A stretch of DNA of 64,000 bases, from positions 1 to 64,000 of the forward strand of contig JAHHRA010000007.1 of NCBI GenBank assembly GCA_020026055.1, written 5' to 3'. This stretch comes from Actinobacillus sp. Lineage in GTDB: Bacteria; Pseudomonadota; Gammaproteobacteria; Enterobacterales; Pasteurellaceae. Below the pieces are notes generated by a model. It worked only from the letters and a program-made list of their open reading frames with translations. It made no database searches and was not told where the DNA came from. This document shows positions 27,824 to 37,158 of this stretch, piece by piece (position 1 is the stretch's first letter; the number at the start of each line of letters is the position of its first letter). A program made the position numbers and the translations under genes.

Positions 27824-30217
27824 TCAAAATTGCTTTTTTAAAACTATTTTTTGAGTACTACCATTATTTCTTAGATCTATCTCTATTTTAGTTGTGTCTA
27901 AGCTGGTTTTCATTGAAATATTTTTATCAGTACTTGAAATTAATTTGTACTTGCCTTTTAACTCAAGAATAGAGCGATAATTTTGAAGCTGCATCGGATC
28001 ACTTACATAAAGCTCTAAAATATCATTTTTCTCTTTTTTGAGAATTGACATTGCTGAGAATACTGTGATGTCGCCAAAAGATTCAACATCATTTTCCCAG
28101 AAATGCATGGCTACTGTACCAGTATTTTTATCTCTCACTATATGAGCATCTTCATCTAACTTAAGAATTTCAAATCTTGAAACATCATAATTATCTACAG
28201 CTTCTTTGGAAAACATAGGTAATATTAAATAAATATAATTTTTATTTTTCAAAAAACTACCGTGATCTATATAAGTAACAAAGTATTTTTTGTTTATTTC
28301 ATTAGTTGAAGAACCACCTATATTTTTCCAAGAACCTCTATTATCTTTAATGTTAATATTGACATTTGGGGATTGAATAACTATATAGCCAATATTCTCA
28401 CCTGTATAATTATTATTAAAATTGATAGAAAGATTTCTAGGATTTTTAATAGTCGTAGTTTGTGTAAGTTCTTTTCCATTAACAAAAATTTTACCTTGCT
28501 TCAAAATTCTATTATCTATAGTAGTATGAACTCTGCCATCAGTAGCATTTAAATTTGAAGCCAATGCGAGAATTACACCATCAATCATAAACCAAGATTT
28601 TTTGATCGCTAGTTGTTTATTCCAAGAAAGTAAATCCATTCCTATAAAAGCTGTTTCATCGTTTTGAACTCCGCCTGCAAAAGCCATTGGGGTTACTATT
28701 ACTCTTCTTTCTCCCGTTTTATTTTTTCTTTTATTAATACTATTAGTTACTCCAGGGAGATGATACATATCCACTGTTGGCCAAAAATCTGTGTAAGTAC
28801 TGGAATCATTACCATAGATATAAGTCATACCTTCACCAGTATACCAGCCTTTAAGATTTTCACCGTTCATAGTTTCATAATTAGCAATACGATTTGAATG
28901 CATAGAAATCACAACTTTGCCATTTTTATCATTTAAATAAACAGCTCTATCCATTCCTCCAAATACTTTTGCCCCTTTTACATCTAACGGTTTAATCATT
29001 TTATCTTTAATAATGTTTTGTAAAATAGCTTTTATAAATGGATTAGTTGTGTTTTTTACTAAAGAGTATTGGTTATTATCTAAAATAACTTTTTTAATTA
29101 ATTCTCTTAATTTAAGTTGATACTGTTTTGAAGCCCCTTCAGAAAGAAGTGCAATTGAGTTAATTAAAGTACTCGCCCTTTCAATATCGCTTGAATTATC
29201 TCTTGAAATCGCTCTACCATTTACAGAATCATTTATTCCGCCATTAATTAAAAGATAACTATATCCATTTAATATAGCCTCATAAACATTATTCAATCTG
29301 GGATCTTCCATCTTAAACTCTGTTCCATTAGTTAAATATAACATTGTGCCTAACCCATCAAATAATACTACTGCATAAGTACCATTATAAGCGACATTAC
29401 TGTGTTGAATGAAAGAGCCATCTTTATAAAAACCATCATTTTTTGTTACTAATTCTCCCACTTCCACTGCAGCATTTAATCCTTCTAATACTTCTGTTTT
29501 ATCCTCCATTAATATTCCTCTCATAAATGAAATTATAGAAGTATCCATTCTGTTACCACCCGTTGAAATCCTCTTATCTGGAGACGTTGAATATTTAGCA
29601 GAAGGACTCATACCAGAATATTTTGCATTTGGTTGAAAATATTTAGAAGCTTTTAAATATTTAGTTCTATTCTCTTTAGAAATATCTTCATACATCAATG
29701 TAATTATTTCATTTAGGACTTTAGGGATCCCTAGCTCCCACTGCCACCAGTTTCCCATTTCAGGTAAGTTTTCGTGATATGCATGTATGTAGAGCCAATC
29801 TAAAGCTTCTATTATTTCTTTTTTAATTTTTAAATTTTTGTAATATCTAGTTCTAGGTGTGTTATAGGCAATAGCCAACTTTTTCAAACTTCTATATTGA
29901 CTCAATACATCAACACCATTTGTCATATTCTCAGCACTTTTAAAGATGAATTTTCTATTTTGAGACAAATCCATCTTCTTATAGACTGTATTTGCAGCTT
30001 CTTCATTTAATTTTACTACTTCAGGAAAATCCATTTCTTTGTTTTGAGGTAATCCAACGAGGAAATCTCTCCATTTATTTCTGATCTTTTGATAATCTTG
30101 TATCTCAGATTTTTCTTGAATTCGATAGCTCACTTTCTCTACTTTTTGCATATTTTCTGAGAAAACGTTACTAGCTAGTATTAAAACATTACATAACAAA
30201 ATTAGTTTTTTATTCAT
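27824..30217 (-). CDS. Exported polysaccharide lyase family 8 (hyaluronate/chondroitin lyase)
   Basis: 797 residues. Signal peptide to about residue 20 (NVFS-E). The alpha/alpha toroid has GNWWQWELGIP and STGGNRMD; catalytic residues are Asn222, His272 in DGSFIQH and Tyr281, with Arg335/Arg339 in GRAISR. The Asn-His (50) and His-Tyr (9) spacings equal those of pneumococcal hyaluronate lyase (349, 399, 408). C-terminal beta domains follow. It cuts hyaluronan or chondroitin by beta-elimination, giving unsaturated disaccharides. It starts 17 bases after the autotransporter stop, so both are in one operon. AGA and ATA codons are frequent. Confidence 0.93.
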   Translation of the reverse strand: MNKKLILLCNVLILASNVFSENMQKVEKVSYRIQEKSEIQDYQKIRNKWRDFLVGLPQNKEMDFPEVVKLNEEAANTVYKKMDLSQNRKFIFKSAENMTNGVDVLSQYRSLKKLAIAYNTPRTRYYKNLKIKKEIIEALDWLYIHAYHENLPEMGNWWQWELGIPKVLNEIITLMYEDISKENRTKYLKASKYFQPNAKYSGMSPSAKYSTSPDKRISTGGNRMDTSIISFMRGILMEDKTEVLEGLNAAVEVGELVTKNDGFYKDGSFIQHSNVAYNGTYAVVLFDGLGTMLYLTNGTEFKMEDPRLNNVYEAILNGYSYLLINGGINDSVNGRAISRDNSSDIERASTLINSIALLSEGASKQYQLKLRELIKKVILDNNQYSLVKNTTNPFIKAILQNIIKDKMIKPLDVKGAKVFGGMDRAVYLNDKNGKVVISMHSNRIANYETMNGENLKGWYTGEGMTYIYGNDSSTYTDFWPTVDMYHLPGVTNSINKRKNKTGERRVIVTPMAFAGGVQNDETAFIGMDLLSWNKQLAIKKSWFMIDGVILALASNLNATDGRVHTTIDNRILKQGKIFVNGKELTQTTTIKNPRNLSINFNNNYTGENIGYIVIQSPNVNINIKDNRGSWKNIGGSSTNEINKKYFVTYIDHGSFLKNKNYIYLILPMFSKEAVDNYDVSRFEILKLDEDAHIVRDKNTGTVAMHFWENDVESFGDITVFSAMSILKKEKNDILELYVSDPMQLQNYRSILELKGKYKLISSTDKNISMKTSLDTTKIEIDLRNNGSTQKIVLKKQF

Positions 30218-30234
30218 TTAGGTGCCTCACTCTA

Positions 30235-31224
30235 TTAGAAACTATAATTAAACCCTATCGATGGTCTAAATGAATATGATTTTGTAATCTTCCCATAACT
30301 ACTACTTGAACGATCTGTATTTTTAGATTTAATATCCAAAAATGAAATACCTACACGGATATTAAATCCTGGAGTTACAAGATGAGTATAATCAACGGTG
30401 TATCTTGTTTCATAACTTTCAGAAAATTTCTTATTATTGTCTAAACTGCTATACCAAGCCCCTCTTCCTAATGGAAGACGCATTGCAAAACTCAAATTAT
30501 TGCCATTACCAAAATAGTAAGTAGCTGCAGGTCTTAATTGATTTAATTGGTATCTTCTTGACCCTACTGCTGTTGTAGCATTCTTAGTGACACTATCCCA
30601 AATAAGTTTCACATTTCGATCATCTAACCATCTATCTTCTCGATAATATCCTAAGCGAAAATTCCAGCGTGGCATAAAACCTGCATAACTGAAAATATAT
30701 TCAGCTTCAATGATATAGTCTGTTTGCCCTTTGGTGACACCTTCAGAATTATATTGAACTATAACAGTAGGTTTTGCTTCAAATGCAAATCCATAACCTA
30801 GTTTGTATAAAAAGTTAGGAGTAAGTCTTAATTGATGAACTGATTGGCTTAATCTTAATGATTTAGGATAAGTGGATAACACTGGTTTTCCAGCAGTGTT
30901 ATATCTATACCCCGCAGTCATTCCATAATGCCCTTGTGAATAGATATTTTTCCAGCGAGCCTCACCGTGGAATCTTGCAGAAGTAAAACGCCCTTCATTT
31001 TCTTTAGTTTTTTTTAAGAAATCATTCGATTGATAAAATGTTTCAAAATAGTAAGACCAGTTTGTATATTTTTGATCAGCCAAACTTAAAGTAAGTTTGG
31101 GTTTTATTAATGTAGATGAAGCATAGTCTCCACTAGTTAAATTTCCGACCGAATCATAATAAACTCTATCTGAATTATCTTCCATTTCAAATGCAAAACC
31201 AACTGTTCCTTTCCATCTTTCAAA
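30235..31224 (-). other. Second C-terminal beta-barrel domain (OmpG/KdgM-like)
   Basis: Encodes residues 660-988 of the frame starting at 33201. Strands such as WSYYFETFYQSNDF, FTSARFHGEARWKN and PRWNFRLGYYREDRW alternate polar and hydrophobic residues, and the last residue is Phe, the usual BAM signal. An ordinary autotransporter would end at about residue 637. The family assignment is by strand pattern and count, not by a database match. Confidence 0.6.
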
Positions 31225-33358
31225 AGATGGTTTGCTATTCTCAATTCCTTTTAATATAGAACCAATTATTAAATTATCAGCAAAACTAGCAAATTTATAA
31301 GATAGTCCTATATTTATCGCATTATTATCATAATTAACTGATTTAGATATTTTATAATTAGCATTTATTGCTAATGATTTTGTTAAATCTAATTGCCCAA
31401 ATATGCCTGCTGATATTACATTTTCTCTAGTAAAAGTGCCTACTTTGTATTGATTTGGTATCCCTAGCATATTTAATTTTTTACTATCTTTTATGTTCCC
31501 TAACTCTGTTTCATAAGAAACATCAGCCCCAATTAAATATTTCTTGCCAAAAATATAGCCTGAATTTTGAAGAATTAACCCAACATTTGGCGTGATTGAA
31601 TAGTAAGAAAACTCATTTACACCAGCATTTTTTATCATTAAAGTTGCATTTACATCATTTGGTTTTAATTCTGCTTTTTCATTGATATTGCCTTGCATAA
31701 TAGTACCAACATCAACTCCAGCATAGAATAACGCTTTATTTTTATTATCATCTTTTATTCTATAAATAACATTTGTACCTAATCCTATTGCATAAGTTGG
31801 ATAATGTGCTTTCAGTTCATCACTATAATTTCCTATATTTATTTTTCGATTAACTTTATTATGCCCGTAGACAAATGAAAAATTTGAATTTAATGATATA
31901 TTATTATCAAAATCATAATTGTAATATCCACCTAAATAAGCGTTGTTAGATACGATATTCCCACTGTTTCCATTATCAAAATTTGCTTTTCCTCTACTCC
32001 CACCATACACAAACCCTAATCTACCATTTGAGAAAATTTGTTTTTCTGAAATACCTAAACCTCCTCTTTCATCATAAGAAGCAGACATTAATCCATCTAT
32101 TTTGTGCCTATTATCTATATAAACCAGATCTTGTATCCAAGAATTAGTTGGTCTATTCAAGAGATACTCTCTATTTAAAGCTCTATTTCTCATTGAATTA
32201 ACAAGCGTTCTTGTATTAATAGCTGCTATATCTACAGTATATCCATGTATACCTCCTGACATTTGAGCCATAGCTCGAGTAAAATCATCAGTTGTTGCTA
32301 AAGTATCCAACTCTCCCACAATTTTATTGAAAAATTTTCCTGACATATTACTTCTATTTTGTTCAAACAAAGTTGCAAAATCTTTTAATTCAGCTTTTTT
32401 GACTACATCTTGGTATTTTTGTTTTCTAGCAACCAACTTACCATTATCTAGGTGATAATCCCATACTGCAGTTTTATTTAGATGAGCATTAGTTATATCA
32501 ATATCTTTTCCCATTAATCCTAAAGCTTCATTTACATCAAATTCAGTTCTGCCATCACTGGAATTAAAAACTAAATTTGTTTTTCCACTAAAAATAAGTT
32601 TATCTGTGTCAATAATTGGATTCTCTGTTATACTTGAATTAGTTAGAGAATCTTTGAAATTGATAACTAATTTAGAATTTCGCAAAGTTAAATTTTTGCT
32701 ACTGGTTCGAGTAGTATGATTATCAATAGTATCCAGATCATTTTTACTTTTTATTAAATATTTTTTTGTACCTTTGTTATATTCTAAAGCTATCTTAGAA
32801 TCTACAATTGTAGCATCGCCACTTCTAACTATTATCCCTTCATATCCTGCTATATTTAAATTAGTCTGTAACCCCTCAACTGCTAATATATCTATTCCAG
32901 TGTTACCAATAATTTTTCCATTTATTATATTGCCTTTTTTCAAATAAACAGTGTTATTAGTTCCAATGACAGATTCTATAGCATTCTTAGTAGTATTAAT
33001 TATTCCACTATTTATGAATAAACCATTAGCTAATTGTACCCCTATACCATTACCATAAATTTTTCCCTCATTAATTGCTTGAGCTTTAGTCAATATTCCC
33101 ACTCCACCATTAGTCAAATTAATTTCACCGTTATTTATAGCCTTACCTTCCCCTACAGCATTGAGGTTTATTCCTTTTGAGTTCACTCCGTCAACATTCA
33201 TTTTTCCACGATTAGTGAATAATGCTTCTCCAAAATAAATTACTCCTATTCCATTATTAGTAACTTGAATAGTTCCATTATTAGTTACAATACCTTTAGA
33301 TATTTGAATACCTTTCGAAGCTGAAACTTCAATTATTCCGTTAGCATCATTAATAAAT
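30235..33358 (-). CDS. Autotransporter with a second porin-like barrel, C-terminal part (downstream of frameshift)
   Basis: The frame is open from about 33358; its first ATG is 33201 and gives 988 residues. From the ATG: passenger repeats to about residue 115, a linker, an autotransporter translocator domain (about 352-637, ending INIGLSYKF), then about 325 further residues of amphipathic strands ending GFNYSF. I count about 14 strands in this second part, as in OmpG-like porins. The upstream reading continues the repeat pattern into the frame of 33333-33896, so the two parts are one gene broken by a one-base loss. Likely an outer-membrane protein for binding or uptake of glycosaminoglycan fragments; function is inferred from context only. 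Confidence 0.8.
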
Positions 33359-33896
33359 TTCCTTCCTCAGCTTGTAAATAAACTCCAATTCCTTTATTTG
33401 AAACTTGTATTTTTCCATTATTGATCGCTTCACCAATACTTACAGTGATTCCTTTAGAATTTTCTCTTGTCGAAACTATTGTGCCATCGTTATTATTCAC
33501 AAATTGGCTATTTTTTCCATTTACAATTACTCCATCAGCTCCATTTTTCACTGTAACACATCTGTTATTTTCGATAATTCCATTTGAACCAGTTTGCATT
33601 CCTTTACCTTTGTTAACTTCAACTGTACCATCATTTATCAAATAGTTTCTTCCTTTCCTATTTGAAGCAGAATATAAATTTATTCCTAATCCATTATTTA
33701 CAGCAATAGTTCCTGTATTTGTAACTTTTGTAATTTGCCCTTCATGAAAGCCTGCATTTAATTGATGACCGCTTCCTGTTGATACTGTTATATTGTCAGA
33801 AACAACATGCTCTCCGTAATTAAAAATCTGTGCACAATTTTCTGTAGTAATTAATAAGATCATTGAAGATATAGCAAAAAATTTATTTTTAATCAT
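33333..33896 (-). CDS. Autotransporter N-terminal part (upstream of frameshift)
   Basis: 187 residues: signal peptide (about residues 1-22) then passenger repeats of about 22 residues with the theme NxGTIxVxNGxGIxL. The frame runs out about ten codons after GVYLQAEEG. Dropping into the next frame at 33356-33361 restores the repeat (FINDANGIIEVS). So the gene spans 30235-33896 and would encode about 1,220 residues if whole. GAGGAAT lies before the ATG. Its promoter block is at 33980-34077. Confidence 0.75.
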   Translation of the reverse strand: MIKNKFFAISSMILLITTENCAQIFNYGEHVVSDNITVSTGSGHQLNAGFHEGQITKVTNTGTIAVNNGLGINLYSASNRKGRNYLINDGTVEVNKGKGMQTGSNGIIENNRCVTVKNGADGVIVNGKNSQFVNNNDGTIVSTRENSKGITVSIGEAINNGKIQVSNKGIGVYLQAEEGNLLMMLTE

Positions 33897-33979
33897 TTAG
33901 TTATTCCTCACATTAAACTTAATTGTTTAACTTGAGTAAAAAATACAAATAATAATTTGAACTGATTCAAAAAACCTAA

Positions 33980-34077
33980 CTTAACGCATTAATCGGTTAT
34001 AGCCTTATGTTACGATACTTATTTTTTAATGCAAATGTTTTTTTATAAAAAAAAACAATTCTTTGAAAAGAATCACA
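33980..34077 (-). promoter_or_regulatory. Regulated promoter of the autotransporter-PL8-agaS operon (copy 2 of 3)
   Basis: Minus strand: CRP-like TGTGA-N6-TCAAA (34062-34077), -35 TTTGCA (34030-34035), 17-base spacer, -10 TAACAT (34007-34012), motif ATAACCGATTAATGCGTT within 33980-34002. The spacing matches copies 1 and 3. The block overlaps the 3' part of the decayed Ner-like frame. Confidence 0.8.
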
Positions 34078-34269
34078 AATGACAACGCAATCTTCAAGAG
34101 ATTTCAATGTCCTATAGATTATCAACTTTTCAAAGGTCCAAACTATCTTTAGTTTATTAGAACATAATCCAACTGGAGCCAGTCCTGCTTCAACAGAAAG
34201 AGATGACAAGGTAATTTTTCGAGAATGCAACTCAAAAATAATTTTTTCTCTTGTCCAGTTCTTTTTCAT
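33997..34269 (-). pseudogene. Decayed Ner/Nlp-like phage regulator
   Basis: 90-codon frame. Its N-terminal part, NWTREKIIFELHSRKITLSSLSVEAGLAP, follows the DNA-binding start of Mu Ner and Nlp/SfsB proteins. The next segment (VWTFEKLIIYRTL) keeps only traces of the usual PWPKGEKIIADAL motif, and the C-terminal half reads through a promoter block that is shared with two other operons. So only the first 50 or so codons are phage-derived. It is divergent from the repressor at 34496, as ner is from c in Mu-like phages. Confidence 0.55.
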
Positions 34270-34298
34270 AAGATCCCTTTTAACTTGTGTTATTCTTT

Positions 34299-34495
34299 TA
34301 CCTCTTGTGGTAACTTTTAAAGGCTACCTTAAAAGGTAACAAGATAATAATGGTTTACCTTAGAAATTACAAGCGGTTTATCTTAAAAAATTTAAATATT
34401 TTCCAATGTGTTTATACCCGCTTGAAAAATAAAGCTTTTTCTTAAAGTAAACCAACTACAGAAATAGATCACTTTAAATTAAGGTAAGGTAAATT
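34299..34495. promoter_or_regulatory. Operator array of the Mu-like repressor
   Basis: Repeats of TTTACCTTA/TAAGGTAAA between the divergent ner-like and repressor genes: TTACC-N6-GGTAA (34300-34315), TACCTTAAAAGGTA (34325-34338), TTTACCTTA (34354-34362), and tandem AAGGTAAGGTAAA (34481-34493) that ends two bases before the repressor ATG. The last pair also takes the place of a ribosome site, so autoregulation is likely. An ACAAGCGGT (34369-34377), the core of Actinobacillus-type uptake sequences, also lies here. Confidence 0.65.
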
Positions 34496-35161
34496 ATGGA
34501 AACGTATATTGAATTAGAAAATTTAAAAGGAATTAAAGGAGTACCCAACACAAAACAAGGCTTAAGAAAAAAAGCAATATCAGAAAATTGGAGACGTCGG
34601 CGAGTTCAAGGAAAGAAAGGAAATGTTTTTGAATATTGTGTTAATGATATGCCCGCAGAAGTTCAGCAGGCTTTGGGCTTTACTCCTGAACTTGAAACAA
34701 GAAAGGAAACACTGAATTTAATGCCTAATAGAAAGGGTGATGAATTGATGGCTATTCCTTTTTACAATGCCTTTACTTCAGCAGGATTTGGGGTTTTAAA
34801 TGAGACTGACTGCACTCCTGATGATTTTATTGGGTTAAGTTCACAGTGGCTTTGGCATAAAGGGCTTTATAAGGATAATTTGTTGTTTATTTTAGCGTGT
34901 GGCGATAGCATGGAGCCGACTATTCGTAATAATGATATGCTCCTCATCAACCGAAGTGCTACCGTACCTAGAGATGGGAAAATCTATGTGCTACGGCTTG
35001 GGGAGCAGTTACTCGTTAAACGTGTGCAAAGTTTGGTGAATGGCATGCGGTTGATTAGCGATAACCTTGAGCTTTATCAACCTATTGATGTGCTATATAA
35101 CGATGAGTTTAATGCTGAAGTGTTAGGACAAGTAGTGTTTATTGGACATTCTCTAATTTAA
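34496..35161 (+). CDS. Mu-like phage repressor (Mu DNA-binding domain plus S24 peptidase domain)
   Basis: 221 residues. N-terminal Mu-type winged-helix domain: LKGIKGVPNTKQGLRKKAISENWRRRRVQGKKG. C-terminal LexA/S24-like domain with the nucleophile Ser in CGDSMEPTIRNNDMLLI and the Lys in QLLVKRVQ, so RecA-stimulated self-cleavage is possible. It is the only plus-strand gene in the glycosaminoglycan locus. No transposase, head or tail genes are seen, so it is a remnant. Its GC content is higher than that of its neighbours. It might now regulate only itself, or neighbouring genes; the latter is speculation. Confidence 0.85.
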   Translation: METYIELENLKGIKGVPNTKQGLRKKAISENWRRRRVQGKKGNVFEYCVNDMPAEVQQALGFTPELETRKETLNLMPNRKGDELMAIPFYNAFTSAGFGVLNETDCTPDDFIGLSSQWLWHKGLYKDNLLFILACGDSMEPTIRNNDMLLINRSATVPRDGKIYVLRLGEQLLVKRVQSLVNGMRLISDNLELYQPIDVLYNDEFNAEVLGQVVFIGHSLI

Positions 35162-35460
35162 ACGCAATTTAAACGCTTTTTAAAAGCCTTGAAAGCATTC
35201 TTAATTTAAATGGTTAAATCAAGGTTTCCTGTTATATTTTCTTAATTTGAAAAAAAAATTAACCAACCACCAACAAATCACCCAAACTCTTAATATAAAA
35301 GGCTTCTTCCCACATATTCCCACTTAATTTAAGATAATCCCGTATTTCTTAATTTGAGTGGTTGGTAACACCAACTATATGAAAACGCCCCAATTTTCTG
35401 AAAAATTTGTCAAATATTTTCAGAAAATCGGGGCGTTGTTTTAAACGTGAACGTAAGTAT
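35162..35460. other. Non-coding 3' flank of the phage remnant
   Basis: 299 bases. A 13-base direct repeat (35238-35250 and 35345-35357) and a 9-base inverted repeat ACCAACCAC/GTGGTTGGT (35262-35270 and 35358-35366) lie about 100 bases apart and may be scars of a lost element. A strong hairpin follows at 35384-35437. No gene is seen. Confidence 0.5.
35384..35437. terminator. Strong bidirectional terminator
   Basis: Arms 35384-35404 and 35417-35437 are 21 bases with one mismatch (AACGCCCC at the outer end), loop 12 bases. T-rich sequence follows on both strands. It lies between the convergent phage repressor and Tat-sulfatase genes. A decayed relative of the left arm occurs at 44043-44058. Confidence 0.85.
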
Positions 35461-37080
35461 TTAAAGCAAATATTCAGGAATACCTTCTTTTTCAAAACGA
35501 GCAAGAATTTTAGTGATAAAATCGCCTCCTTCATCAGCAAAATCTTTCATTCCATAAGGTAGTGCATTATGGCGTGGTAGCCATGCCTTTAACATATTTT
35601 TAGCATTTTCATACGCAGAGTCCTTAGCTAAGTTGAAATGTTCGTTTGGATCTCTTTGACGATCATAAAGTTCTTCTTCTCCATCTCGATATTGAATATA
35701 AGTATAACGCTCATCCCGAATCGCATGACATTTATAACCGTAAGTCGTAATAGCTGGGAATTTGCGTTCAAATTTTGGATTATCCAATAATGGTTTTAAC
35801 GATTGACCTTCATTAGTTTCCACTTTCGGCAAATGACATAAATCAACTAAAGTTGGATAGAGATCTAATAAACTCACAGCTTCATCACATTCTTGACCTT
35901 TTTGTTGTTTTGGTATTTTGATCATGAGTGGCACGCGAGTAGATTCTTGCCATAAAGTTTGCTTACGATAATTCATATGCTCACCGAAATTTTGACCATG
36001 ATCACCCCAAAACATAACTATCGTATTATCTACATGAGGACTTGCTTCTAAAGCATCCAACACTTTGCCTACTTGGGCATCCATAAAAGCAATACAAGCG
36101 AGATAAGCTTGAACTAATTCTTTACGAATGCCTAATTTGTTTACAGCAGCTGCATCACCTCCTGGAATAAATCCCAAAGCTAATGCTTTACCCATTAAAG
36201 GAATATCAGACATTTCTTTTTCAATTGTTTCAGGAACAATGATTTCATCTAGAGGAAACATATCAAAATATTCTTTCGGTGCAGCGTAAGGCACATGTGG
36301 TCGAACGAAACCACAAGCTAAGAAGAATGGCTGATTATAAGTGCGTTGTAAACGTTCTACTGCCCAATTTGCAAAATATTCATCAGGCATCACACCATCA
36401 TTGGGAATATCACGGCGCTCTAACGCACCACCAGTCAAACTAAATCCTTTAGTACCAGGTCCGTATTCTTCAGATTGAATAATATGCCCTCCACCAACAG
36501 GGAAAGGATAGTATTTGTGGTCATCAACACCATAATTGCCATAACCATAACCATTAGCTTTAATATGAGCATCTCTTGCTTTAATTTCATAAATAGGATT
36601 TTCTTCATTCCACTGTTCTTTATGACGAAAATCTGCTGTACCGTGATGAGAAATTTTACCTGACGCCATTGTGTAGTAACCATTATTTTTAAAATGTTCA
36701 GGTAACACTGGCGTTTTACCCAATACTTCTTCAGCAACAGGATCAAAAGGTTTTATACCTAATTCTTTATTAGTATAAAGTCCTGTAGTTGTCGGAGGCA
36801 TCCCCGTCAACAAAGCTGTACGAGATGGTCCACACACAGGAACTTGACAATGTGCATTACGGAAAACTGTAGATTGATAGTAAAGTCTGTCAATATTTGG
36901 CGTTTTCACTTGAGGATGAGTCCCAAGTGCACCAATCCAATCATTAAGATCATCTACAGCAAGAAACAATACATTGGGTCTTTGAAGTTTTTGAGTTACT
37001 TGTGTGAGACAATTAGTCGTAATTCCAGCAGCAGTAACTGCTGCTATAGAATTTAAAAAATTTCGACGTGAAATTTTCAT
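35461..37080 (-). CDS. Tat-exported cysteine-type sulfatase (iduronate-2-sulfatase-like)
   Basis: 539 residues. The N-terminus SRRNFLNSIAAVTAAGI is a twin-arginine signal, unlike the Sec signal of the other sulfatase. Metal site VDDLNDW, formylglycine motif CGPSRTALLTGMPP with Cys83, and WGDHGQNFGEH are intact. The overall pattern (DDLNDW, LTGMPPTTTG, FVRPHVPYAAP) is that of iduronate/uronate 2-sulfatases. Tat export suits an enzyme that must be matured in the cytoplasm first. It lies 78 bases downstream of the chondroitinase on the same strand and likely acts with it on dermatan or chondroitin sulfate. Confidence 0.9.
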   Translation of the reverse strand: MKISRRNFLNSIAAVTAAGITTNCLTQVTQKLQRPNVLFLAVDDLNDWIGALGTHPQVKTPNIDRLYYQSTVFRNAHCQVPVCGPSRTALLTGMPPTTTGLYTNKELGIKPFDPVAEEVLGKTPVLPEHFKNNGYYTMASGKISHHGTADFRHKEQWNEENPIYEIKARDAHIKANGYGYGNYGVDDHKYYPFPVGGGHIIQSEEYGPGTKGFSLTGGALERRDIPNDGVMPDEYFANWAVERLQRTYNQPFFLACGFVRPHVPYAAPKEYFDMFPLDEIIVPETIEKEMSDIPLMGKALALGFIPGGDAAAVNKLGIRKELVQAYLACIAFMDAQVGKVLDALEASPHVDNTIVMFWGDHGQNFGEHMNYRKQTLWQESTRVPLMIKIPKQQKGQECDEAVSLLDLYPTLVDLCHLPKVETNEGQSLKPLLDNPKFERKFPAITTYGYKCHAIRDERYTYIQYRDGEEELYDRQRDPNEHFNLAKDSAYENAKNMLKAWLPRHNALPYGMKDFADEGGDFITKILARFEKEGIPEYLL

Positions 37081-37158
37081 AAATAATTCCCCTTATACAA
37101 AATTAAATAAAAATTTTTTCAGCATTAATGTGCAACTAGTTTAATTCTCTAAAAACTG

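Noticed and set aside
34369..34377. ACAAGCGGT as evidence for the Actinobacillus-type uptake-sequence clade
   Set aside because: I noticed just one exact copy and no exact AAGTGCGGT by eye; too few to assign a clade without a full count.
34496..35161. Cellular LexA
   Set aside because: The N-terminal domain is Mu-type (PNTKQG, GKKG), not the LexA helix-turn-helix, and a ner-like gene is divergent.
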